Below, piece by piece: positions 1 to 11,400 of a stretch of DNA of 64,000 bases (position 1 is the stretch's first letter; each line of letters opens with the position of its first letter). The notes under the pieces were generated by a model, which had not been told where the DNA came from, ran no database searches, and worked only from the letters and a program-made list of their open reading frames with translations. Where the stretch lies: NCBI RefSeq assembly GCF_964199755.1, contig NC_133896.1, positions 88,272,215 through 88,336,214 on the forward strand, given 5' to 3'. The position numbers were made by a program, and so were the translations under genes. Source of the DNA: Larus michahellis (Eukaryota > Chordata > Aves > Charadriiformes > Laridae).

Positions 1-2569
1 AGTATCTTTCAGCAGATCTGGGTCTGACTTGTCAAGCCTAACAGGTGTTTTGTAAGCTTGCCCAAACTCTCTCTACTAATTAAAAAAAGGAAATTATAAG
101 AATTTAAATTTTGTTCCTTTACACCAAACAGCAGGGACAGAGTGCTAGAAAAGGGCTGTAACCTTCCTATTTCCTTCTAGGAGAAGAGTCATACTGCTCA
201 AGACATACTATTCCTTCTTTGGAATATGTGTACGCGCTATCACGGTGAAAATGTTTACCAGTTTCTGTGCTAGCAGGACATTTAGCTTGGACAGAGCCAT
301 ACGAAGTGGATAATTTGAGACTAGGGACCACAAATGCAGTGGCTGTCAAGGTCATAAGCTCAATCATAAACTCACAGACTATCCCAGTAGAAACAAATTA
401 AGATGCAGGAATACAATAAGATAGCCATTCTGGCAAGCAGCCTGCTAAAATAATGGGTTTTCTCTTGGCAGGCTTGATAAGCCTGCAAAAGCTACTAGGT
501 AACTGCAGTGTGGAGAATCCTTCCTTTTAAAGACAAAGCAAAGTAGATTTGAGGCATTTAGAAAACTGGCTGCAACAGCAAAAGTTATGAGGTGGCAAAA
601 AATGTACAAATGTAATTTCAAGACTGTTGGAGGAAGCTAACATCAGTGTTCAGGAGGTGATAAATCATTAGCAGGTGACGATAAAGTTGTACATTTTAAG
701 AGAAGCGAAACTCAGTAGGACTAGCATTAATTACAACTTTCAGAACAGGTAAGCGTTCCTGATCCAGAAGCCAGCTAGCAGCCGATCAGATCTGCATGAA
801 ACACTGGCCATGACACATACGAGATGACTTGTGAATTACTGAGCACTTGCAGAGGGTACAGCTGCGGTAAATGCTCAGGTGTACAGTTGCCTTCAAATCC
901 TGACTGACCATGCTGCTGAGAGGATCATCTCCTCATGCTGAAGCTCCACTAGCAGTTCAAGCTTGCCTAAACCAGTGTTGTATCTCAAAAAGGTGTTCCC
1001 ACCCTACATGCTATCTGTTCCTGTCACTGCGTGCCCATCATCTCTTGTGACTGCACAAATATTTGTGAAGGTGAACAGTGAATTGGTTCTTGTTAAAATC
1101 AGCCCCTGGAAAACAGAAGGCTGTAGTTAATCCAGAGAACTTCCCTGAAAATGTTCATTGGAAAAACCCTCCAGGAACGTCTGAGCTTATACAGGTGCTA
1201 ACATGAAAAGCAAAAGTAGTTCATGTATGGTAAAATTTGAGATTACATTAAAAAAAAACATATATATATAAGTCTTCACAGCTCTACCATTTTACAGAGG
1301 GCAAAAATTTAACATACAAGCATAACAAAAAGATCAAATTGAACCAAAGAATGAGGTAGGCTTTGAGATGGTTAGATCAATACAAGAAATTGGCATGGCA
1401 TCTTTGCTGTGCCAATACTGAGGAAACCTTAACAATTGCCATTGTTTTCTAGACAAGGAAATCTGAAGCTTGATGAATGAAGACACATAAAGCTAGCATC
1501 CATGTCTCAAAAATACCTCCAGAAAAAGAAGCGGCAAAAAAACCCATGCATAACATACATTGAGAAAAAGCAGCGCTAGGAGAAATGTGCAGATATGTGA
1601 ATTAACATTGTCACAAAAGCTGAAAAAGCTTCTAAAAAGCAACAATGTAAATCACTTAATTAAGGAAAGCAGAGTTCTGACTGGCAAGCTGATATCAACT
1701 GGAAGACCTGTTACAAATAAACAGGGAAATTTTAGAAACAGAAAAAAACCAAGCCTATGGAAAAATCATACTTAAGAGATGGAACACTGGCAAGCCGCAC
1801 AGAAAACCGATGATGTTGACAGAAAGATTAAACAGTCAGAGCCAAAACCCGAATCATTTCACACCACAAACAAAGCTGTATAAAAGCTACATAAAATGTA
1901 AACCCAATGCGGCTTCAGGTAAAGATGAAAAACTTTAAAAGAAACCAGGCACAAAAAGCTGCAATTGGTAAGGTTATCGGTAAAATCACCAAAATCTTAA
2001 AGAACCTATGAGATCAGGAGAAGCTTTTACATCAATGTGAAAATGGCATTTCATTCAAAATGTCACAGATGGCCTAAGTGTATGCAACAATAATGCAGGC
2101 TCCAGGGTCCCTTCAGTCTTCCGCAGGCAAAGACAGTACTGACTTAAACAAAATTAAAGAACTAAGGCAGAAATAAAGAAAGAGCAAGACATGTTTCTTT
2201 CCAGAAAACCATGTGCCCACCAGATTTTTACCCCAAGAATAGTCAGAGATAACTGAATAGCAAAAGCCACTCGCAAACTTCACATATTTTAAGAAAGCTT
2301 TTTACAGGCTTCAGCATCAATGTCATTCTGGAACATCTTGAAATGTGATGATATCTGATGAAAATAATAGACATCAAAACTTTTATAGCAAGTCTTAGCT
2401 TTATATTTTAAGTAAACGTAGCTTCAGAGAACAGTTTAACATAGAACTCAGTGTCAAATGAAAATGTCTTCTCTTGTTTCATCTTTATGGAATTGCTTGC
2501 TTCATTATGAGAATGAGTAATTATATGAGAAAGTATTTAACATTTGTTTTATATAGCCCCAGCTAGCTT
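1..2569. other. Gene-free A+T-rich DNA
   Basis: No convincing exon, RNA gene or young repeat is visible. The open frames are short and do not resemble known proteins. A short A-run followed by TA dinucleotides lies at about 1250-1270. The stretch 1500-2300 is notably purine/A-rich on the plus strand and could be the upstream part of the decayed element suggested at 2570-2750, but nothing aligns clearly. Confidence 0.5.
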
Positions 2570-2750
2570 AACGACAGTAAACTTGATTTAGATTTTGCTG
2601 ATGATACTGTGGTCACCCTACAAACATAGTTATAAAAGAACTTGTCCAGCATTAAGCAAAAAGATAGCCTTAATAATTAACAACAACAAAAGTCTAGGGA
2701 GAACTCACCAACTTTCAGCTCAAATTTTCTGAAAGATGTCATCAACAGTG
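2570..2750 (+). mobile_element. Possible decayed non-LTR reverse-transcriptase fragment
   Basis: At 2594-2614 the plus strand reads FADDTVV, which resembles the catalytic (F/Y)ADD block of LINE reverse transcriptases. About 60 bases on, in a frame shifted by one, 2655 onward reads SKKIALIINNNKS. This resembles the conserved stretch that usually follows the catalytic block in RTE- and L2-like reverse transcriptases. Stops and frame changes lie between them, so this would be an ancient inactive copy. The match rests on two short motifs with plausible spacing. Ends, family and even identity are uncertain, and chance similarity cannot be excluded. Confidence 0.3.
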
Positions 2751-3770
2751 ATAAAGGTGTTACCAGAAGAGGTTTAATTAGGCAAGACAACAGCAGCTTT
2801 CCCCAGCTTGAACACTTACAGCTTAATGCTGCTTGGACCTGCAGGCATATCAAAAGCAGTACCCATTCAAAGCTCTATCTGCTCAATAAAACCTGTTCCC
2901 CCCTGGGTAACACTTACGATACGTACATTGCATACTGAATTATGAACTTGTATTTCATATTCATCCCAGCAAAATATATTCAGAGGCTTAAGAAATACAT
3001 TCCACCCGAAGAGTCACACATTCCGAAATAATCTGAGCTAAATGAAATTGAAAAAGGGTAAGAGAGGGAGGCCTGGGAGGCAACATACTTTTGCATCTGA
3101 TTATTTTAAGCATGCCTCTTAATTCAGTGAGCAAATAATTCTTTATTTGTTTAATAATGCATTGTATATGCATTCCCATAGCTAGATCTACAATACACTT
3201 TCAAAACAAAACATCATCTGTTTCCTTGGTATTTGCGAGAACATATGAACACAACTCTTGAGACTACACGAAGGAGAGATTAGGCCTTCGGTAGGTGCTA
3301 AACATACTTGGACTCCTCCATGCAAACAGTGTGGATAGTTGGACTAAGAACAGCCTTGGACCTCATGCTTAAGTGTCAGACTAGGGTACTCATGGTAGTC
3401 CTTACTGCTTTTAATTTTAACAGAAGAGAAATCAAGCCTTGTATGTGAAATGAAAGAGGACTAATATTTTTTCTAAGTTAACATCACTATGTGATGAGTG
3501 TAGACTTCAATTTTGCAGTGGTAGAAAATAAGCAAAGTCTTGATTTCATCTTTCAAGAAAGGGTTGCCCCATAGTTTCTCCGTAGAAGACAAACATGGAG
3601 CAGCTTCTTCTAGTTCTGTTGGCTATCCAAAATGATCTCAGCCAGCTCATGAACAGGGAATCAGTTCTGGGATTAACGGGATTAATCATTACCAATCAAT
3701 TGGCTTGAAATGTGAAAGTGGTTTGTGTTTTGTTTTTTTTTTTTTAAACTTTCTGCCCAACATTAACACA
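2751..3770. other. Non-coding spacer
   Basis: A+T-rich DNA with no feature that I can support. The minus-strand frame at 2988-3179 has no recognisable motif. Confidence 0.45.
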
Positions 3771-4600
3771 GAATGGTTGAGATCACCAGGGACCTCTGGA
3801 GATCATCTTGCTGCTGAAGCAGGACCTGCTGAAGCAGGACCATCTAGAGCTAGTTACCCAGGACCATGCCCAGATATTTTTTATTTTTTTTTTTTAACAT
3901 ATCCAAGGATGGAGACTCCACAACCCCTCTGGGCAACCAGTGCTCAGTCACCTTCACAGTAAAATGTGTTTCCTTATGTTCAGAGGGAATGTCCTGGGTT
4001 TCAGTTTTTGCCCATTGCTTCCAGTCTGAGCTCTGGGCATCACTGAAAAGACCCTGGCTTCCTCCTCTTTGCACTCTCCCTTCAGGTATTCATATATATT
4101 GATAAGATCCCCCTGACCCATCTCTTCTCTGTGCTAAACAGTCCTAACTCTTTCAGACTTTCCACACATGAGGTGCTCCAGTTCCTTCATCATCCTTGTG
4201 GCCCTTCATTGGGCTCTGTCCAGTATGTCCATATCTCTCTTGTACTGAGGAGTCCAGAACTGGACACAGCACTCCAGGTGTGACCTCACCAGCACTGAAT
4301 AAAGGGGAAGGATGACCTCCCTCTACCTGCTGGTAATACTTTGTCTAATGCAACCCAGGATGCCATTCATCTTCTTTGCAGCAAGGGAACATTGCTGTCC
4401 TTTTCTGCCAAGCTGCTTTCCAGTTGGGTGGTCCCCAGCATATACTGGTGCCTGGGGTTTTTCCTCCCCAGGTGCAGGACTTCGCACTTCTTGTTGAACT
4501 TCATGAGGTTCCTGTTGTCCCATTTCTCCAGCTTGTCGAGGTCCCTCTGGATGGCAGCATGACCCTGTAGTGTATCAGCTATTGCTCCCAGTTCTGTGTC
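3771..4600 (-). mobile_element. CR1 retrotransposon, old copy, 3' part
   Basis: The plus strand shows the complement of a CR1 3' region: wording close to 'AGAATGGTTGAGATC', 'ATGGAGACTCCACAACC', 'CTGGGCAACC', 'CAGGTGTGACCTCACCAG' and 'TCGAGGTCCCTCTGGATGGCA'. These occur in the same order as in the better-preserved copy at 51.85-55.0 kb, so the element reads on the minus strand. Fragments of ORF2 are recognisable in minus frames near 4367-4520 (a stretch with AEKDSNVP and [13 protein letters not shown] resembles the CR1 C-terminal region). Divergence is much higher than in the 52-kb copy, with many stops. A small internal duplication (GCTGAAGCAGGACC twice, about 3815-3842) and T-rich insertions near 3728 and 3885 are visible. 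The copy is interrupted at 4600 by a solo LTR and resumes at 5403. Confidence 0.85.
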
Positions 4601-5402
4601 TAGGGAATTTGGATAATGAGGTGAAGTCTCTGTGTTCAAAGAGCAATTAAGACTGGCTTTGCTATCACTTGTGCAACCCAGGTGCATGAAGCTTGTCTGG
4701 CTATCATGGGCTATATAGATAAGAAGGCAGTCTTGTGGAGACAGGACAGCCCCACTTTTCATCAGCAAAGACAGTAAAATCAAGATAACAGGAACTTGTG
4801 TAGTTCTTTATTTCTTCAAAAGGCTACCACGCCCGATGACTGGCCTTTGCCTCATTACCTGTGAAATGCATATAAAAGTTGACACCCCTGTGTATACTAA
4901 TTAAGATTACAGAGATCATGCTAAACATATATGACTATAGCACTCATTGTCCACCCAAATCATACTACTTGTCACCTAGGGGAGGGAAACCTTGTAATTT
5001 TGGGGATGAAAAGATGGAGAAAATGACTGGTAAATTGGGAGAGAAGAAACTCAATACCTGACGGACCAGTCAACAGACTGTTCTCTTCCTCCACCCCAGG
5101 CAGGGATGCCTTTCTGGGTAAGTGCTGTGCCTTTCACCCTCTGGTGGATGTTACTCCCAGGTTGTTGTGTTATTATAATTTTTGCTATCGATATTAACCT
5201 TAATTAGTAGTGCTATTGCAGTTAGTGAATTTATCAACAGCAATCTTGAACCTGTTCTGTCACTCTCAATAAAATAACTAATTTTCATTTTCGTGAATCT
5301 GACTCAGTGAAAGTCCTTTGCTGGGACTATGATGGACAAATCAGTGAAAGTTCTGGGACTCTGACAGACAAATATCAAAACTACATTCGTTTTAATGTGA
5401 CA
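4601..5402 (+). mobile_element. Solo LTR of an endogenous retrovirus, nested in CR1
   Basis: The host CR1 sequence breaks after GTGTC (4596-4600) and resumes with the same GTGTC (5403-5407), a 5-bp target-site duplication. The insert ends in ACA and begins TAG, probably a TG end changed to TA. Its central part (about 4725-4990) closely matches the LTR at 42838-43803, including the blocks CTTGTGGAGACAGGA and AGAGATCATGCTAAACAT. Promoter and polyadenylation-like signals are present: TATAAAA at 4871-4877 and AATAAA at 5268-5273. A duplication of about 35-40 bp containing CAGTGAAAGT occurs near 5306-5376. No internal coding region is present, so this is a solo LTR left by recombination. The 5-bp duplication is typical of ERVL-like (class III) elements; that class is an inference. 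Confidence 0.85.
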
Positions 5403-5485
5403 GTGTCATCAGCAAACTTGCCAAGGGTTCACTCTGTCCCGTTATCCAGATCATCAATGGAGACATTACCCACAGAAATGCTACA
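5403..5485 (-). mobile_element. CR1 retrotransposon, continuation after the LTR
   Basis: The complement of the CR1 reverse-transcriptase region resumes here (TCATCAGCAAACTTGCC, then CCAGATCATCAATGG). It corresponds to the part of the intact copy near 52720-52780. Together with 3771-4600 it forms one antisense CR1 split by the LTR. The element is lost after about 5485, consistent with the usual 5' truncation of CR1. Confidence 0.8.
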
Positions 5486-8400
5486 CTTACTACTATGCTA
5501 AATACATTATACTATATATTTTATACTATAATATATATACTAAATATATTATTTTACCCATCAAATTTCTGATGATAGTCTTCTCTCATGAAATCAAAAC
5601 TAAGTAAATATTTGCAAATGTTTTTATAATGGATTACTTTTTAATCAGAACTAGATGACTAAGAACTAATTCTCAGAAGTGTGGGGTAGCTGTATTTTCA
5701 GTTAATATAAGTGAGAGCTCATGCCTACTTAAAACTCTACTTCTCATGAAGCTAAAGGGTTTTTTTCTCTTCAAAATTCAGATGTATTTCATGCCATTTC
5801 ACGCTCTCTATTCAGTTGGCAATAGAACAGACTCATCATATACTCAGATTTTTATGGTGTGACTCACAATTATTTAAAAAAAATCATTATTCAGGTAATG
5901 TAGCATAACGTATTCTAGAGGTTCTGCAATTAGAGAAAACTGCTACCACTAAAATGTCATTTGAATAACTCTGTAATAGTGTCTCTCACTTTAGTTCATT
6001 GATCCTTAGGCTGCTTCCTTCCAACAGTCTTATCTCATCTGGGGATTCTAGCTCACAAGATAATGAGTTTCAAAAATGCATCATTAATGTCATTCATTCT
6101 TTGTGATAAAGGAGAAAAATCTCAGAAGGAGGGGAAAAAAGCACCTATTTTTTTTTCTTTTGTTCATGACAAACAAAATACTGTTGATAATAATACTGCT
6201 GATTCAGGGTCAACTGCAACCTGCATTAAATAATCAGATTTTCTGAAGCTGTTGATTGTCTTTCACCTAGTTCAAGGGGAAGACTTTGCCCTTCTAGCCC
6301 CTGAACTACTTGCCTCACATTAGCATTTCAGCTTTGGTGAAGATATACCTCAGTTCCTCAAACACCCACTTGGTTTACCTGCAGCACTGCTTTAGCTTCG
6401 TTTGAAAACATACCTCTAGAGAAATCAAAAGCATCCCTAACTTGTTGGGCTCAGTGGAATTAATTTTAAAAGGCAAGAAAACTCAAAACTAAAACAATGA
6501 GGTTTATTTAAACAAGACACAGTTAAATTTTCATTTAAAACTGGAAATAAAAGCAAGGAACACAGCCCAAGTATAACTAGCCTTAGGCTTTGGTCTGGGG
6601 TTGTTCAAGGCACCTCTTGGCTGCAGTCACCAGGGCTTGACTCAACAGAACTCGGCCTCAAGGGTACCGCCCAAGGCTGCCTTCCCATTTCCATTTATAT
6701 TCCAGGTTTCCTGATTGCTCTTGAATGTCAATGATACTTCAAAGTCCACCACAAAAATCCTCTATTTTCAGAGTACCTTGCCTGAGGTGCTGCCTTAGGC
6801 ATCTGAGAGGTTCCTGCCAGAATGCTCTTAAGCTTACCTGAGAACAGCTGCCTCTGAAGGGTAGAGGAATAATTTAGAAAGCCCATTCCTCTTCTCATGT
6901 TTATCTTTTCTTTTAGGAAGTCTTTTCAGTAATAGACTTGCTCTAATATATTTTAGAAGTCACATGATAAACGTGGGGGGGGTTTATCGTGTAATAGTTT
7001 CAGTTGCTTTCTGCTTTACTGACATTTCAGGGGCGCACATTTGCACAGTAAAATGAGACCATTTTTAAGGGGTATCCTGTCCCAAGGTATATCTGTCTAG
7101 ATTTTTAGCAGTCCATAAATGGGAAGCGGTTTGACCAAAGTTTTTGGCTTTAGTATAAAAGGAGAAGATCCATTTGCAAATGAAGTCACAATTCTTCATA
7201 GGTCCAAGCACCTCTCAACAAAACATTCAATGAGTGCTATTTAAGTAATAGGGCATTCTAATTTGGACAGCTAACTGCAAATTCAACTTTTGACTACTCT
7301 TTGGGGTTTTTCACATTTTTTCTGTATCTTTTTTCAAACTTGAACAAAGTTTGCTGCTTCAAAGTTTATTCCTTAGCAAGTTTTTTGCCAGCTACCCACC
7401 CCCCACCAAAGCAAACTTCCTAGGATGCATGTCAGGGAAGATTCTACTTTTAATTCGGATTTTGGTGTTTGTAGCAAAAGTCATGTAAAAATTGAAACAT
7501 CTACTTTTCAAGCCCCAAAGTAGTCAGTCAGAAATGCTTATGGTCAAAGGATAGGTTTATTCTCTGTAAACATATTTTTTGTTGCAAAAGGATCTTTTTT
7601 AGCTATATTTTAATAAAGTATCTGTTCTCTTCTGGTGATAGTATCGTCGTTGGAAAGGGTTCACTAGGATCCCCTTACTCAGAATCTGAAGAAATCTATT
7701 GTTTCATCATAGTGTTAGCAATGTCCCAGTTAGGCTGTAACACAGAACAAGACTCCTGCCTGCTCACTGTTGTCAGTCACTGAAGACCTCACAGCACTGT
7801 AATTTCTGGAGCTCCGGCCAGCTTTCATCTGAATTTCATTCTGTATTTTACCCCTAGTAATTCAGCCTATGTTTTCAGTTGCAGCATCCTTACACCTCCC
7901 TCTCTGAACTGTAATGTTACAGTTATTACGTAGCTGGTTTCTTCACACCCTGACAGCAGCTGTATTTTACCAATAAACCACACGCTGGTGATACAGTTTT
8001 CATCTTCCTTTAAGAGATATTCAAGACTCAATAATGCTAAAAAAAGCTTTTTTGATAGGTCTTGTTGAAAGACAATACAAATGCAAAATATTTTTACTCA
8101 TAATAGTTATTATTTGAGTCCCTTTTTATTGCTCTATGTATTTCTCTAGTAGGTGGAATTCAATCATTTATAGAGCGCTTGGAAAGCTTCTGAACTCTGT
8201 GATAGGACTGAGGAATGGGTAATGAGAAACCTCAGGGAAAACAGGCTTTGTGCAAGAGCAATCCACAGCTTCTCTCTTTCCCCTCCAAACAAAATCATAA
8301 CATCAGCACATCTACTACTCACGGTATAAAATAATTTCTTTTGAAATCACCCTTTTCTACAGTGCTTCCATGTGAGCTGTCTCTCTCGTTGTAATAAATT

Positions 8401-11400
8401 AACAGTGATACCCCTAATGAGAAGTGCTGCACATGGCAGCAAGATCTGAGCCTTGGCTTGAAGGCAGTGGAAAATGAATTTTGATATAGAGCAACCTCTC
8501 CGAGCATGGTGCTGGCTGAGGTAAATTGCGATGACTAAACTGTATTGATTAGAACCAGTCTGAAAGATTGATGTTTTTCAGGGGAAAAACAAATTTAAAA
8601 AGTCACTTTGGGATATTGGAAACTTTTTTCTTGTTAGTACACTTATTGCATTCAGGACAATTCGGCATCTGTTTTGGCACTTTTTAAAAATACTGGATGA
8701 AGTTATTGAGGATTTTCTTGAAGTAGTAATGCAATAGAAGGAATTGAAATTTAAACATAGGGCTGGATTGCAGTCTGAGGTATGCACTGTCAGTAGTAGC
8801 CAGGAATAAAGTAGTGGTAAGATCTGAAAAGCTGAATATTTAGCTAGGAAATGCAATACAGCACTGTTGACCATTTCTGCATTACAGTCCACCTCCTCTT
8901 GCACCTTGCCTTCATGGGAAACCACTGTGGAACACACAAAGGTTTGAGTGTTGGATGCAAGAGGTATTCTGTGCAAAACTTTTTCTCAACACACTTATAT
9001 GTCCCTTCCTCTTTTTGTAATTAAACTAAGTTTACTAAATGACCCTGCAAAAAAGCACCCTTGTGTTATGAAAATACAAGCAGGTAGCTAAGGTGAAAGG
9101 CCTACTCTGCAATCAGCCTCACTGCATACACATGGGCCAAAAAAAATAAAACCACCCCTCAGGCCAAAGTGTTTTGTGTTAGGTTCATAAATCCTCAGTT
9201 TAAATTTAGCATCAAGAGGTTTCTGGAGCCTGAAGACCTTTTAACAACTGGCCCCTAAATTAATAGCTTGGTCCTTGAAAGCCTAAGCACCTTAAGCGTT
9301 TCTGACTCACTTAAATATGTGCCATAGGTCTTTTGAAAATCAAATCATAGTGGGCGTGCCAAAATATGGCTTCAGGGTTCAAACTGTATGTCCCTGTTTT
9401 TGAAAATATTGATAAATACCTATAATATAGAATATCTCTCTTCTGGGAGGCTACCAGTACTCTCACAGTCCATCCAGGGAATGTGCTGGGCAGTCTTATC
9501 CTGATCTCTCTAGAGCTGAGCACGCTACACGCTGCCTGTACCCAGGTCAGTGATTCTGTAGCTCAGAGGGAGCAATGCTGTCTGCAATGGAGCAATGCAG
9601 CATCTCTGCAGCCACCATACAAACCTTGCAGGAACCTCAATTCCCATCTGTTCTTCCTGCTAGGACACAAGCATGTACAGGCTGGAAGCAGGGAAGGGGT
9701 TAAAGCTAATGCCTTTCTATCATTCAGGTCAATACTTTTATAGTCACACTAGCCTTCATAAATTCAAATTCCCCTTCGTGCTGGGCAAGGGGGAAAGATA
9801 GGGTGGATACATCTTTAAGTACTGAAGATGAGATCATCGTCTTTTTATAGAAACTGAAATCATCCAAGAGCTGCACAGCAGCAGGCTGAGTACATTTCTC
9901 AAGCTGCATGGAAAGAGCACTATCTGGGAATTTCCTTCCAAATGAAAAGGAAGCACATACCCAGACAGATCTTATCTTGAAATATGACTCCTAGACACTG
10001 CTTTTATTTCTTGGAGAGAACTGAGGTTTGACTGACATTATGTTATTATTTCTCCAGTCATTTCAATTCCATCCTTAGAGTCAAGAAAGTAAAAACCAAA
10101 TCTTTCTTTTTTCCACTGAGTATGACTGAGAAATCATTATGACACTTTGTTTCTCATCTCAGAAAGGTAAAAATCCGTTGCAGTTATGGAGCTATTACTG
10201 GCCATCAAGATAAAGCAATAAAGCCTGCATAGAAAAATATCCCATCCTAATACTGTTCGTTATCAGATAGGCACATAAGAGTGAATAGTGCTCAAAAAAC
10301 ACTCCACCCTCCATGCAAGCACACATGTAAACTCTTGTATAGACACAAATACAGACATGCTCATATAGTCTGTGTCATTAGTGGGTCAGGCAAGGTCTGG
10401 CGGAGGCCAGAACTGGGATTCCTGCAATGGCAATGATAATGTCATAAGGCATGTTTGCAGTCATGGTTTGCCTCCTATAAAAACTCCAAGAATGTATTCT
10501 AAAATTAGAGTACCACAGGTGTACCCATAAATCAAAGTAATGCCTTCATTTAACAACACATTTTGAAAGCTGAGTGACATCATTTTTCCAACTGTTCTGT
10601 ACTTTGCATTCCCTTCGTGTAAATCAAGTTAGAATCAGCTCTCCTTGTGGTTCCTATTTTTGGCAAAGGTTTAATAGTTTCACGCAAGAACTGAATATGT
10701 TGTGAGGTTTGTCTTTTACTGGTTTCATACACTGTAGCTTTGCCTGGCAGAGGAGAAACAGTCCTTAAAGCTTAGTGAAAGCTCACAGAGAAGTGCAGTT
10801 ATTTGACCAACAATATAAGTTGCATCAGTGGCAGCCAGAGGTCAGGTATAGCTCCCCAAGACGGGCAGGCTGGTATCTTGTTCACCAAACCCTGGTGCTT
10901 CCCCACACCAGTTCAGAGGGTAGGGTTCAAACAGGATTTTAATACTTGGTGGAAGTGGGACTGGAGGGGGTGGTGAGTGAGATGTGTTGAAAGTCTGTGA
11001 AGGTCTTTACTTGCAGTAAAGACACAAGGAGATGAAGAACTTCTCTGCTCTTCCATGGCTTAAGTCTGGATCCCACCTCTCTAACACAGATTCCCCAAGG
11101 CAAAAAGAAAATAAAATGGCTATGTAGCACAATTATAATGAAGTATTTCTCTTAGTCATTAATGAGCCTAAACTGTAACAATAAAAAACACCACAGTATG
11201 AGGATACATACTGAGCTGCTGGATCCTTGTACCAAAGGAGTCTGGTGCAGCTCCCTAACCACATGCATTTCAGGCAATCTCAAACTGCTTCACAGCTTAG
11301 AAGCCCTGTTTTGCTATGACCTGTGAATGAGTAACCAGTGGGAGAAGCTGCACCAGGAGACCTGGCTGTCCTTAGCCATCCTGCAGCGACATCGGCTCTG

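Noticed and set aside
1560..1775. Lysine-rich 71-codon plus ORF
   Set aside because: A-rich composition produces it; there is no recognisable domain, though it could lie in the upstream part of the suggested decayed LINE.
8578..8976. 132-codon minus-strand ORF
   Set aside because: No recognisable motif, A+T-rich context, no promoter or splice support.
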